NCBI GenBank assembly: GCA_037043015.1
Contig: CM073327.1
Span: 16,784,727 to 16,848,726 of the forward strand
Origin: Bryum argenteum
Taxonomy: Eukaryota; Streptophyta; Bryopsida; Bryales; Bryaceae
DNA: 64,000 nucleotides
Direction of reading: 5' to 3'
Shown here: in pieces, positions 21,921 to 33,054 of the stretch
Position numbering within the stretch: position 1 is the first letter of the stretch
Layout: the number at the start of each line of letters is the position of its first letter
Notes under the pieces: generated by a model
The model's input: the letters and a program-made list of their open reading frames with translations, nothing else
Databases searched by the model: none
What the model was told of the DNA's origin: nothing
Position numbers and translations under genes: made by a program

Positions 21921-22115
21921 GCTATGAAGCCAATATTGAAGTTAATAAGAAGTATCATATGTGGAATCAAAAAATAGAGATTGAGCAATGAGAGCTTGAT
22001 GCCAATATTGAAGTTAATAAGAAGTATCATGTGTGGAAGGAATAAAATGGAAAAGAGAGATTACTTATACTCCCTTTTGGACTAAAATGAAAAAGAGAGA
22101 TTATTTATGCTCCCT
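21921..22115. repeat. Two sets of direct repeats downstream of SURF1
   Basis: GCCAATATTGAAGTTAATAA through TGTGGA occurs near 21930 and again near 22003. GAAAAAGAGAGATTA through CTCCCTTTT occurs near 22049 and 22089. The short open frame 21761-21991 ends between the copies. No known family was recognised. Confidence 0.5.
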
Positions 22116-22150
22116 TTTACTGATTACTACAACTTGTTGTAATAACTTAC

Positions 22151-22520
22151 TTAACCCTTAAACGCCCAAGGTGACCCGAGGGGTCACCTTCCAACAGAAT
22201 CTTCTGTGTAGCTCTCACTGTACTCAACTTTTCACTTATATTTTGATGTCAAACTGGTCACCTTCTTGTGATGCATTCAAAAAGTGAAATTTTACAATTC
22301 AAATCACAATTTGTATGAGTGATTTTGTGCTTTGAAAGGATTGTGGTAGTGAGGTTGGGGTTGTACATAACCTTGTAGGGGGTTGCAAGCTCATCATTGA
22401 TTGGTGCATTCATGATGCCCTTGTTCAAAAAGTGCACTATTCATGATGCCCAAGTCCAAAAGATGCTGTGATCCAATTTTGGGCTGCCCGTTTCACACCC
22501 CATGGGCGTTTAAGGGTTAA
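22151..22520. mobile_element. piggyBac-like MITE, 370 bp, copy a
   Basis: TTAACCCTTAAACGCCC to GGGCGTTTAAGGGTTAA, 370 bases, flanked by TTAA. Nearly identical over most of its length to 27361-27730, and related to 14156-14508. Inside each end there is a second hairpin-forming pair (GGTGACCCGAGGGGTCACC at the left end here). Non-coding. Confidence 0.87.
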
Positions 22521-24880
22521 ATATTTCATTCTTTCTATTTGAAAAAGATGTTAAATCTTGGTTTTAATATTCCCGACAACAAAATCCCTTACCCTCCTAG
22601 CTTACCATACCTTCAAGTTATTGCAAGGTGGTCACATTCATATCCAAGGAGTATCCTTATGTTGGGCTGTAGAAATTGTAACGAACCAATTCAAAGAGTT
22701 TGATACCAACCGATCCTCATCCGAGCTTATTCTACCTTCAAATTACCAAAGAGATTTTTCCATAGCAAAAGTAGTCTAGTGATTCGTTTTATTCGATAGT
22801 AGGTAGATAAAAACTTATAAAATGCTTTACTCTGGGAGCTACAATAAGGTGCTTCAAATTGGCAGAGTACCACTAATGGCTCACTAGACACAACTGTTTG
22901 GGAGGTAATTTGGGCTAAATTTTAACATACTCAGTGTGAACATTTTAGACTTAACCATATCGGGAGCACTTACAAGTCTACCTTAAAAAATTTATAATGA
23001 GTTCTAATAGAGTTCAAAAATCATGATTCTACTATCTCATATTTTTTATCTAATTTGCCCATGAACAAATTACTCACATGGCTAACTAAACTATATTTTT
23101 GCCAAGCTACTTTTTTTTTTTTTTTACCATTGAGCACCTTAACTTACATGCGGAGTGAAGGCAAACATGGGGCCGAAGGAGGGCAAAAATCCCCTCAATT
23201 TGATTCGTTCACTTTTTTGTACTGCTTGACTCTCCATGTGCCCCAACCCATTTGTAATAACTTTGACATATTCTAGAAAAATCGCTTGCTTATTATAAAA
23301 TTTAGGTCAAATACCTCCACTTGTTCACAACTATTGACAATACAGCTCCTCAATCTCATAAAATCTGTCTTGTAGATTATCTCAAATGTATCCACAAAGA
23401 TAGAGTCCAAAGAACTTGGAGAACAAGCTATGTGGGACTCAGGGAGTAGGTACATGTCCATTCAACATTCCTAAGAGTTGGTTTATTCTACAGTGGAGAA
23501 GTCCTCTGGTCATGATAAATAGGGAAACTCTTAATTGTGATTGGTCAAAATTACTACTCTTTAGGGGTGGGTGTTTAGACTACAGTCAAGAACACAATTT
23601 GGTGAACTTTTGGGATGGATGATAACATGACATGGCTGCTTACAAGCTTCATCATAGTATTTGAACTTAATTTTGTCCAAAGGATATCGAACCTCAATGA
23701 TACAAAACTGCAGCATGGGCATAAAATTAGTGGAATGCCCAAAATATTTCTTTTTACTTTTTGAATTTTTTACTTCATAAAATTTATCATGAAATGAAAC
23801 GAAATTTAAAAAAAATAAAAAATAAAAAAATAAAAAAAATGAAAAAAAAAACTAAGGGTACCTAAAAATTAGTCAAAATTGAGTTGAGGCAGAGCCACAA
23901 TAGAGATTCCATCAGAACCATGATGATTGAGATGCTTGCTTGGGCAGGTTATCCTCTAAAGCAAACAATAGTCTGAATCGAGTTAATCTGCCTTTAAAAA
24001 TTATAAAATAAATAAATAAATAAATAAATTAAAAAAAAAAAAAAACATTGCTTTTGCAAAACAAAGAACTTTGACTGAATATATCTCAACATTTGAATGG
24101 TCAAATTTGATGGAACTTGGAGAGTAGACTAATTAGATGGTTTTGTACAACTTTTTACAAACAAAGTTTTCAAATTCAAACCTCAAAAAAGTTCATACAG
24201 CGATTTCAAAAACGCCTACTGTATTTGTAACTCTCAGCACCTTCCAGATTTGCTTACGTTCAAAGTTGGAAGTAAAGTAACTATGATAGACACTTTTCCA
24301 TGATGGACAATAATTCATAGTAAACAAGCAATTTCACTCACATCGACAATGATTGAGACAGGTAGAATTTTAAAAACTCATATTCTCTGAATATTTCATT
24401 TCATATTCCCTTAGTCACTTAGTGTTTCATATTCCCTCGTCACTTCAAATTCTCAATCATTCATAGTTTCTATATATTATGCCTTACATTCTCTTGTAAA
24501 TGGTTAACATGAGTGCTCTTAAATCGTCAAAGTCTAATCTTGGTGGAAGATAATAAGAACTTTCTCACAAGTGAGCGTATTGGTAAGCTTGTCCAACTTT
24601 TAGAGTTTCAATTCGTTTTGAGTTTTGAAAATATGATTTGATGTTTTCGGGGTGCAATCTTTAGTTATTTGTTCTAAAATAAAAGGTGTTGCTTAGTAAT
24701 TTATGTTATTGACTTCTGATTGTATAACTTGAACACTCACCCTTGTTGTCTTATAAACTTCCAATGCTTGATTCTTGCCAATTTCATAAGTATATCAACG
24801 TATAAAACTTACAATCTTATCGCATTGTTGGTAGTTATAACATGTAAAATTATAGAAGTCATTGGTGTAGTACCGTATCT
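22521..24880. other. AT-rich intergenic DNA with simple repeats
   Basis: No supported gene. Contains a poly(T) run near 23111-23126, an A-rich block at 23806-23850 and an (AAAT)n microsatellite with poly(A) at about 24004-24045. The short open frames have no recognisable motif. Confidence 0.5.
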
Positions 24881-24994
24881 ATGTTGACCTTCTTAGGCCT
24901 CTGTTTATTTATTTATTTACTTTCTTTATGTGCCATACTCATTCATCATGCATTGTGCAATGTTGGAGAATTTAGCTACAAACAAGTTCTTAAT

Positions 24995-25792
24995 ATGGAT
25001 AATGGAGGACCTACCTTTGAGAAGCGGTTGACGAAAATTGGACAAATTTCAAACAAAAAGGCAATGCAGTTTACATTTCCTAAGAACTTTTGTGTCAAGT
25101 GGCTCAACCGTGAAGAGAAACGCCAGTGTGTCATTTTGAGGATTGCCGGTAATTTAAAGAAGTCTTGGACGTTAACAATACAAGACCCTTCCAAATCAAG
25201 AGGCTCTTGGGTTGCTATTCAAGGATGGGAGGGGTTTTCTACAGACAATAATCTACAGTTCAATGATCTTCTACACTTCAGACTGTACTCTCCACCACAA
25301 GTTGATCCAGCAATGTTTAAAGTTACTATTGCAAGAGATGGTGTTTTAGTTCTTCCCCAACTTGAACCCCAACCTGAACCCCAACCCAAACTTGAACGCC
25401 AACTAGAACGCCAACTAGAACGCCAACTAGAGCGCCAACTAGAGCGCCAACTAGAGCGCCAACGAGAGCGCCAACGAGAGCGCCAACGAGAGCGCCAACC
25501 TGAGCGCCAACCAAAGCGCCAACCAGAGCGCCAACCTGAGCGCCAACCAAAGTGCCAACCAGAGCGCCAACCAGAGCGCCAACCAGAGCGCCAACCAGAG
25601 CGCCAACCAGAGCGCCAACCAGAGCGCCAACCAGAGCGCCAACCAGAGCGCCAACCAGAGCGCCAACCAGAGCGCCAACCAGAGCGCCAACCAGAGCGCC
25701 AACCAGAGCGCCAACCTGAGCGCCAACCTAATCTCCCAGCTAATTGTTCTAAGCCTAAGTCAATATTTGCTTTCATGCTCACAGATTTTTAA
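24995..25792 (+). CDS. B3-domain protein with a long ERQP/LERQ tandem repeat
   Basis: The protein starts MDNGGPTFEKRLTKIGQ and contains one B3 fold: AMQFTFPKNFCVKWLN, VILRIAGNLKKSWTLTIQD, GSWVAIQGWEGFSTDNNL, FNDLLHFRLYSPP and FKVTIARDG. The B3 part covers roughly residues 5-112. It is followed by a repeat of about 115 residues: first PQLEPQPEPQPK, then LERQ, RERQ and mostly PERQ units encoded by the 12-base unit GAGCGCCAACCA. The protein ends NLPANCSKPKSIFAFMLTDF. I chose the ATG at 24995; the frame is open from an earlier ATG at 24881 that would add a hydrophobic segment atypical for a nuclear protein and is more likely intron or UTR. Presumably a nuclear DNA-binding protein; target unknown. 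Confidence 0.75.
   Translation: MDNGGPTFEKRLTKIGQISNKKAMQFTFPKNFCVKWLNREEKRQCVILRIAGNLKKSWTLTIQDPSKSRGSWVAIQGWEGFSTDNNLQFNDLLHFRLYSPPQVDPAMFKVTIARDGVLVLPQLEPQPEPQPKLERQLERQLERQLERQLERQLERQRERQRERQRERQPERQPKRQPERQPERQPKCQPERQPERQPERQPERQPERQPERQPERQPERQPERQPERQPERQPERQPERQPERQPNLPANCSKPKSIFAFMLTDF
25388..25733. repeat. 12-bp coding minisatellite in the B3 gene
   Basis: About 28 units of GAGCGCCAACNA, changing from CTAGAGCGCCAA through CGAGAGCGCCAA to CCAGAGCGCCAA along the array. The longest homogeneous run is at about 25558-25712. All six frames are open across it, which creates spurious antisense ORFs (RSGW and WLAL repeats). Confidence 0.9.
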
Positions 25793-26049
25793 TTTGTGTT
25801 TGAGAAAAAATTCTATTCTAATCAAAGTAGTTAATGAGTTAGTTTATTATGTGATAGAGGTTCCATTATTAGATAATATACATCATAATAATGATCATAT
25901 ATCTTCACGTTGGTAGAAGAATACTCATATTGACTAAATAATTATAAATGCAAATAAAAATACCAACACATTTATTGTTAAGCTTGGCAAATAAGTGAAA
26001 AACTATGCTCTATACAAGACATTAAGTACAAGTCGTAATAGATTGGATT

Positions 26050-26460
26050 TTGCTAGTAGGTGATAACTCTTTCTCGAAGGAACATTAATGTGTTCAATAT
26101 TCTTGAAGATTAGGCATAGATTTGAGTGCAAGAGGTCTAAATTTGGACTATCTTTCTTCTGTAAAGTTTTCGGGAGTTTTCTTTGAGCCAAGAAAGTCTT
26201 TTGCTATTTTTTTTTTTTTTTGCGTAATAGTGTTTATGAGATAAATGTAAACATAGTTCTAGTTGGTAATATATTTGAATATTGCAATTGGTTTGTTGGT
26301 AGAACCCCTACTCCAAAGCAAAAATAGTGGATTATTGTAGTTTGTTTTGTGTACTAATATGTAACCATATGGTTATTAATAAGTTTAATACAAGTTCGTA
26401 CAGTTGGGATCTACATAGCTTGCTTTTATTTTCACCTATCACATCTTAAAAAAATAGTCA
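26050..26460. repeat. Degenerate fragment of the 0.98-kb TTAA family
   Basis: Parallels 1240-1630: GGCATAGATTTGAGTGCAAG, TTTGGACTAT, GAGCCAAGA, GTGTTTATGAGAT and GTTCGTACAGTTG occur in the same order. Terminal repeats are gone. The rest of 25800-27160 shows no gene. Confidence 0.55.
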
Positions 26461-27360
26461 GGCATGATAAAAGGTTAACACATTATAACGAGATATTCAA
26501 GTTTTTAGATAAGTAACATTGAACATTTTCATCCATGATGGTACTATAACAATATAGTCAAGTGTTTTTAGGAGAGAAAAATGATAATTTATGCTGAAAT
26601 CGAAATTGATATAAAGTTTTATAAGATTGCTAGCTTCTAATTAATCTAAAATTAGGTTTCATAAATTTGACCTCATATATTCTGTAAACAAATGACAACC
26701 CCAGATTTTCTCCTGTTCTTGTGGATTATGAGCAGGGCCCAAATTTGATTTAGGGACCTCGAATTCCACAATAGCTTTTGCTGCAGTTGTACGTTTGATA
26801 GTGTCTATATGGTAGAGCAGCCCAAAATGGCGCAGTGCCGAAAATGGAGCCCTAGTAATCTTCACTGTCACGTACATAATAGCTTCTCCATACAACAGTA
26901 CCATGCACACACTGCAAAGATTATAGGGCGTCACTTTAGGGCACCATTTTAGGAACACCTATATTTCCATCTTTAAAAATTCATTACGCACTGTAGAAGA
27001 GTTGAAAAATGATGATTCCACTTGCTCTAGTTTTCTACTAATTTTCCCCATGCACAAAAATTACTTGCACTGGCAACATTCCTGTAGATTTTCTGTGCTG
27101 AAAATTGCGCCATTATAGGACACCTTACCATAGTCAATGATTTTGCTGCTAATCTAAGTATAGGAAATTGTGCATAGACTTTAAAAGCCATCCAAAGACT
27201 TTATGTATCTATCCTCTAAGTGATGTTTATATAGGAAGCATGACATTCATGTACATAGAGGTTGAGATGTATTTTGCATTCATCAACTTACAACAAATTG
27301 ATCAGAATCGTAATTCAAGTGAAGGTACAGTATCTAATGTCGGTCCATCATGGTCTCCCA

Positions 27361-27730
27361 TTAACCCTTAAACGCCCAAGCAAGCCCGAGGGGCTTGATT
27401 CCAAAGGAATCTTCCCTGTAGCTCTCACTGTGCTTAACTTTTCACTTATATTTTGATGTCAAACTGGTCACCTCCTTATGATGCATTCAAAAAGTGAAAT
27501 TTTACAATTTAAATCACAATTTGTATGAGTGATTTTGTGCTTTGAGAGGATTGTGGTAGGTAGGTTGGGGTTGTACATAACCTTGTAGGAGGTTGCAAGC
27601 TCATCATTGATTGGTCCATTCATGATGCCCAAGTTCAAAAAGTGCACTATTCATGATGCCCAAGTCCAAAAGATGCCGTGATCCAATTTTGGGCTGCCCG
27701 TTTTAGACCCCATGGGCGTTTAAGGGTTAA
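27361..27730. mobile_element. piggyBac-like MITE, 370 bp, copy b
   Basis: TTAACCCTTAAACGCCC to GGGCGTTTAAGGGTTAA, 370 bases. The homologous flank of lipase copy 1 is empty: TGTGTGTCTTTAATGGGAG at 2451-2467 has a single TTAA (2459-2462) exactly where this element has TTAA on both sides (TCTCCCATTAA left, TTAAAGACACACATG right). This fixes the target as TTAA, its duplication, and the element ends. Confidence 0.93.
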
Positions 27731-28064
27731 AGACACACATGTTTTCTTTGTATGACTTATCTCTTTAGGTTTTAAAAATTAACCTAATCTTAGGTTTGAT
27801 AATTTGGCCTTTGAATATAGTTGAAAATGCAAAATGACACAACTGAAAAGTAGGAAAAGTGATATTCTTCACTGCACAAGGTGATTAAGAAAAGAGAGTA
27901 TGTAATGTATGGCAAGATAGAGTAGTTCTGTGCTTGTGCCACTAGCCCTGAACATTTACACTTACACTTGCTCTCAGAGAAAGTTGCTGCTGACATAAGC
28001 CATGGACACCCGCACCCTGCATATTTCTATGCATATTTATATGGCGCTGAACACCTAATTTACG

Positions 28065-28130
28065 AACCTCATTCGGTTCGTACCCAAACCTCATTCGGTT
28101 CGTACCCAAACCTCATTCGGTTCGTACCCA
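28065..28130. repeat. Three perfect 22-bp tandem units
   Basis: The 22-base unit beginning AACCTCATTCGGTTCGTACC occurs three times without change. It lies about 130 bases beyond the stop codon of lipase copy 2 and contains CGAACC/GGTTCG inverted pairs. Confidence 0.85.
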
Positions 28131-28262
28131 TGTAGCGAGCCTTAAATGAGAAAGTCTTCTTTTACTAACTCTTGCATAAAATATTCCAATCACACATCTT
28201 GTGATGCATTGGAATCCTCTTGGACTTGCGTACAAGAGCAAATAAAAAAGCTCAACAATGGC

Positions 28263-29453
28263 CTACTGGAAAAGGTAGGAGTAATCAACAATAGGAGGGT
28301 GCACAGTACGCTCAGGCGAACGCGGTTGCTGGAGCAGGCGAACTCGGTGTTCCATGAGGTTGATATACTCTTTCGTGTACTTGTGCCACTGTCGAAGACT
28401 ATGCGGAAGCCTCCCTGCAATCACATCCTGAAATGGCCCCGCATATCGCGCATGCGGCTTTGGCCTTGCTTCCCACGTACTGATGTACAACTTCGCAGAG
28501 GGCACAACATTTTTGAAGTTTCGGACGTTACTGCTGAAGAGCCCGCTCAGAAGTCCTTGCGAGGAGAGCAAGTCTCCAGGACCCCCGATAGGCCAACCTT
28601 CCCGACCCTTGTAGAAGGCGATGAACTGTCGGCAGATCGGGTCGCCTGGGTTGAGATAAATTCTCGGAACCCAATGCTGCAAACGTTGAAACTGCTCCCA
28701 CTCTCTGTGTACCGCTGCATGATTGGAAACCAGCACCTCTTTCAACCTTCTGAAATCCAGATTCATCATGCACTGGTAAGGATCCGGAGCTGTAGGTTGA
28801 GGGAGTCCCCTGGCAAAATCGACGAGCGTCAGCAACGGAGGGTTGAACAGATGTGTTTCAATGTCGATATTGTGAGTGGAGAACAGGCACCCGCCCACGA
28901 CTTGAGCAATCGCTGCCCCGAGTGAATGGCCAGCCATGCAGATCTTGGCGCCTGGATGCTCGATTAGGAATCTTGTCACCACTTGCAATATCATTTGCGA
29001 GGTGCGTACCACTCGTTCGGTATGGTCAAAACGCTGAATGGCAATTCTCCAATCTGCTTCCAAATCCTCCACTCTGGTAGGTATGGTGCCTCGCAACACT
29101 ATTACCAAGTCTGGAGCGTTCGGGTTGTGATTATCTCTTTTACGAAGGAACGCCAGACCCAATTCCTTGAGCTCCCCCGGATACCGTTCGCTGCACGGAT
29201 GCGGCGTCCAGTGGTTATTACCGTAATACGTAGCTCGATCGTTCTTGTACTCCAGAAACCAAGCCACAAATTCTTCCAGCGGGTTTAAGTCGCGGTAGTA
29301 GCACCAGTGCACCAACATGGCCATTGAATCTGACCGTCGCATGTTGTGGTAGCCCTCCTTGGCTAACTTGAAGTCATCATCTAGAGCGTGCTTGGCTCTA
29401 TGGAGAGCTCTACCAACACCAAGAGCGATGACACCAGCTACGAATGCTCCCAT
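28263..29453 (-). CDS. Class 3 lipase-like alpha/beta hydrolase (At4g10955-like), copy 2
   Basis: 396 residues from ATG at 29453 (MGAFVAGVIALGVGRALHRA). This start was chosen because the CTTCC/CTTCA-(G/A)AAATGG context recurs in all copies; the frame extends upstream to 29585. The nucleophile elbow is KICMAGHSLGAA (Ser about residue 178). A core motif LVIVLRGTIPTR precedes it (oxyanion strand region). The candidate Asp is in YLNPGDPICRQ and the candidate His in LPHSLRQWHKY. A conserved block MAMLVHWCYYRDLN lies near residue 45. It ends DYSYLFQ. Intact and very similar to copy 1. The role is ester or lipid hydrolysis, substrate unknown. Upstream sequence is shared with copy 3 but carries a 1-kb insertion at about 29610-30590. 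Confidence 0.9.
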   Translation of the reverse strand: MGAFVAGVIALGVGRALHRAKHALDDDFKLAKEGYHNMRRSDSMAMLVHWCYYRDLNPLEEFVAWFLEYKNDRATYYGNNHWTPHPCSERYPGELKELGLAFLRKRDNHNPNAPDLVIVLRGTIPTRVEDLEADWRIAIQRFDHTERVVRTSQMILQVVTRFLIEHPGAKICMAGHSLGAAIAQVVGGCLFSTHNIDIETHLFNPPLLTLVDFARGLPQPTAPDPYQCMMNLDFRRLKEVLVSNHAAVHREWEQFQRLQHWVPRIYLNPGDPICRQFIAFYKGREGWPIGGPGDLLSSQGLLSGLFSSNVRNFKNVVPSAKLYISTWEARPKPHARYAGPFQDVIAGRLPHSLRQWHKYTKEYINLMEHRVRLLQQPRSPERTVHPPIVDYSYLFQ

Positions 29454-29623
29454 TTCTGAAGAACGTCGGTTTTTTCTCGAGGGGCCGGTCGAATTGCTAC
29501 AGCAGGGATTCTTAAGCTGCACACATGGATCAAGAAGAATCACTTGGTTATGAGCTATACTGGCTTGAAACAAGAGAGATAGCAAAGAGAGACCATATCT
29601 ACTATCTGCCTTATTGCCCGGAA

Positions 29624-29895
29624 CCCCAATTCCGTTAAAATGGCATTATTCCGGTAAAATGGCATTATTCCGATAAAATGGCACACCTCAACTTTTTGAA
29701 CTGTAGTTCAAAAACCATGTGATATAACAGAATTTTAAGGTGATATTAAGGAAAATGAGTGACAATGTATATAAGGAAGTGATATTACAAAAAAATTGTG
29801 ATATTACAGAATATACCATTTTATATGAGCACAAATGTAAGATCTAGTGTGACAAAAGGGCACATGGCATAGTGCCATTTTAACGGAATTGGGGT
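29624..29895. mobile_element. Small inverted-repeat element (MITE) in the lipase copy 2 promoter
   Basis: The ends are CCCCAATTCCGTTAAAATGG and its inverse CCATTTTAACGGAATTGGGG, flanked by GGAA and TTTCC. Just inside the left end, ATTCCGxTAAAATGGCATT is repeated three times in tandem. The interior is AT-rich and non-coding. No clear target duplication. Confidence 0.65.
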
Positions 29896-30129
29896 TTCCG
29901 GTTTACATTATGTGTGGGGCCGGATGGAAGGCTGGTCAAATTTTGCTTCAATCCAGCCTCAAATTCTTTAAATTCTTTCATCCAACTACAAGTAATATAA
30001 AGCTTTGGAGCCGATTTGAGGGCCAAATTTTAAGCACTTCGACCCCAGGTAATGTAAAGGCTTAAAACCACATTTTGGGGCCAGATTTGCAATTCATGTG
30101 CTCTTGGATTCTCAAAGCCTAATTGGAAA

Positions 30130-30401
30130 AAACTGAAAACTTTCATTTTCTTTTCTTTATTCTTATTCATTTTTTTTTTCTTTCTTTTTCTTTTAAAAAT
30201 ATGAAATTCTCACTTCAGTAAAAGTGAATTATAGAATCAACTAAATTATTAAAAAAAGAAAAAAAAAAAAAAAAAGAAACCCGCAAGTATGAACAGGGAC
30301 ACAAAAACAAATAAAAAATTAGAATTTTAAAAAATAAATAAACAAATTGAAATTAAAAACTAAACGGGAAGGCTGCAAAGTCTGTGTGAACAGGGGGCAC
30401 A

Positions 30402-30484
<83 letters not shown>

Positions 30485-30590
30485 GGGAAGGCCGCAAAGT
30501 CTGTATGAACAGGGGCACCTGAAAATATAGGAAAATAATAACTAATTTTTTTTGTTTTATAAAAACAGAACCGTCAAAACAAAACCGGCC
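30130..30590. repeat. A-rich microsatellite block with duplicated unit
   Basis: AAACGGGAAGGCxGCAAAGT with GAACAGGGGGCAC occurs at about 30363-30399 and again at 30481-30519. Between them are (AAAT)n and a poly(A) run of about 45 bases (30438-30483). It belongs to a segment absent from the homologous promoter of copy 3. Confidence 0.75.
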
Positions 30591-31485
30591 CTTAAGTTTC
30601 GGGAATAGCAAATCCAATAGAGTATCTAGCGAACACGACCAACCATTTAACAAAGTCTCCATGTGCATAGATCCAGAAATCCACAAATTCTAGAACAAAA
30701 CACCAACATTGATCTGCAACTCTACCGACACAAGCAAGCGATTCAGATGCACACACACCTCCTGAACGATCGTTCATGTCAGTGTCTCAAGAGTTGGAAA
30801 TCATGTGCGGCGGCACCACCAATGACAGCGAAGCAAAGACTTCTTTCATTCTGGGGAGGTCGAAGTCGCACTACTCGGGAGCCGCTTCAGCACAGTTCCT
30901 TAAGCTGCACACACATTCATGGATTTCATGGGCGCACAACGAACAGAATCTTCCACCGGATGGAAACGAAGATCGATAGCCTAAACAGAAGCCGTAGCAT
31001 CAAAGATCGCAAATCCTCCACCAACCATAATCTTTCAACTACCGACACAAGCAAGCGTTTCACATGCACATACCTCGAGAACGATCGATCGCTACCCATC
31101 ATAAAACTTCAAGTCCATGCATCACAAGTGCAGATGGCCTCCACTCCAGCCAGGACTCGGCCGCCCACCACCCAGAGCGAATCAGCATGACTGATCACAC
31201 CAGTTCCGCGCCACTCAGGCAACACACTTAGCTGCTACTAGAGTGCACACCATGGAGCTGCCGATCGCAACCTTACATTACCACGACGTAGGCAGCCAAC
31301 ACTCTGAGATAATGTACTAATGTTCATCGGTCCCTCTCAGTTTTCTTGAGTGTTGTCCACTCCAAGAACTTTCTAGAACTTTCTAGTAACAAAGGATACA
31401 GACATTTTTTTTGTCTGTAAGGTCTGCGAGAATATCCTTCGCAGATAGTCGGCATGACTTTTTTGTTCCGCATAAGTTGGTACAG

Positions 31486-31516
31486 TACAGACATTCACAA
31501 TTATTGTGAATCTGTA
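31486..31516. other. Near-perfect palindrome in the lipase upstream region
   Basis: TACAGACATTCACAA followed by TTATTGTGAATCTGTA: arms of about 14 bases with one unpaired base. The copy 3 upstream region has a diverged counterpart near 36380-36410. Confidence 0.6.
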
Positions 31517-31808
31517 CTTGCCAGGAATATTTGTACAGACATTCATGCAGGCCAGCTGACCAGGTAACTATCCTTTGTGGTGAAGCGTGGACCATGCTCA
31601 AGTCACACGAGTGATCAGGCGCGTGACTTCTACGTAAAGGGAATATATCAGGGTGGTGGAATTTTCAAAAAGAGGTTTTCTAGCTCGTGACCACCATTGC
31701 AAATCACTGGTGACGAGTTTCCGATACAAGAGAACTTGTTTATTTTTTATTTTTATTTTCATTTTTCAACCAATGTATTGACCAATGTTGAGAAAGGGGA
31801 ACTTAGAC

Positions 31809-32365
31809 TTTTTGGTACTTTGTGGTACAGACTCAGCTCCGCCGGACCTTGTCCTGTGTCATTCCACCGAGAGCCTGGATTAGCGCTTAAGTTGCTTAAG
31901 TTCCAAGATGAAGGTGGGCGACCCCAGCCGAGTCTACGGTTGAAGCGGAGTCTAATGCTGCAGCCAACGGGATTTTTTCTTGTGAGTCCTGGCGTTTCAG
32001 ATTGGAGACTCCAGGGCCATTTTTGGTAAGTTTGAATCTAAAAATGGTACCTATCCCTCAAGTTACTCGGTGAACATACTCCTTGAACTTTTCAACCAGC
32101 ACATTAAACACTGTAAGGGGCTTCTTTACCCCTCCCCGAGAAACACTTGTAGGGATTCTTTCCTCGTTTTGTTTTTTGGTCGTGTTTGGTTTCCGACACA
32201 GCAACGTTACATTACTAGTGGTGAGCGGATTATGGCGACGTTTTCAGTACACTCTGCTGCAACAGCAGACTCCGCTGGCGTCTTCTTCAAGCATCTTGGA
32301 GAGCGCCAATCGAGGCTCTCGGTAGAATACGAGCAGACTGCGTCTGGCGGAGCTGAGTACCAAAA
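31809..32365. repeat. Imperfect long inverted repeat
   Basis: The left arm (TTTGGTACTxxGTGGTACAG, CTCAGCTCCGCC, ACCGAGAGCCTGGATTAGCGC) is mirrored on the right (GGCGGAGCTGAGTACCAAAA near 32347, GCGCCAATCGAGGCTCTCGGT near 32303). Arms are about 100 bases and imperfect, and the centre contains the CCGACACAG module shared with 37893 and 61905. Probably a decayed inverted-repeat element. Confidence 0.5.
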
Positions 32366-32897
32366 GTCTTTGAGCCTTCCCTATCAGAAACCTGATCGCC
32401 ATCGGAGGCCTTTCACTGCAAACGGTCCCCATGAGGTTTGAGTAGGCCTGGCCAAAAATGTGTAGTAGTAGCACTAGGTGACAGGCTCACGGTAGTTCCT
32501 TGGCGGAGTCACAACAAAGCCTTTCAAACCATACTTTCAAACCATATTAAGAGTATTTGCATGCTTGACCAAGTTGACGAAGTGGTGGTGTGGGGAATTT
32601 GAATTGTGAGCATGTGGTTTCGGCAAGGCATAGGGTTGTCATATTGGGTGGGTAGTGGGTAGGGGTGATCAAGGGGGCGGGCGGCCCACACACTACTCGA
32701 CGTTGTGATTCTTGGGAGCCATGTAATATTTATGAAGGTAAAACATTTGACAGTAAAAATCACGTAAGATAATGACGTGTCCCTTGATTTTTGGTGTTGC
32801 TTTAATTAAGTACTCTACCTGGATAGTGAATTATTGATATTTAAGTATGAGTCTTAAGATGGTTCGTTCAAGTTAAGCGCGGTCTACAACATGATCC

Positions 32898-33054
32898 AAA
32901 AACACGTAATTCGTTATAATGGGAATATTCAGATTATCAAATTGTGCTTGAGTTGAGCCAAATGTACTCTGTGGGTACATTTAGCTCGACTCCACCTAAA
33001 CCCACATTTCTCAAAATCAGTGAATAAAACCAATATAACGAATTACGTGTTCAA
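32898..33054. mobile_element. Small hairpin MITE
   Basis: The outer arms AACACGTAATTCGTTATAAT and TATAACGAATTACGTGTT are inverse. A second inner palindrome spans about 32953-32993 (GAGTTGAGCCAAATGTAC and GTACATTTAGCTCGACTC). The whole can fold on itself. A related CACGTATTTCGTTATAAG occurs at 37038. Confidence 0.6.

Noticed and set aside
25219..25782. Antisense open frames with RSGW or WLAL repeats across the B3 minisatellite
   Set aside because: A 12-bp repeat without stops opens all frames; only the sense frame continues from a recognisable B3 domain.
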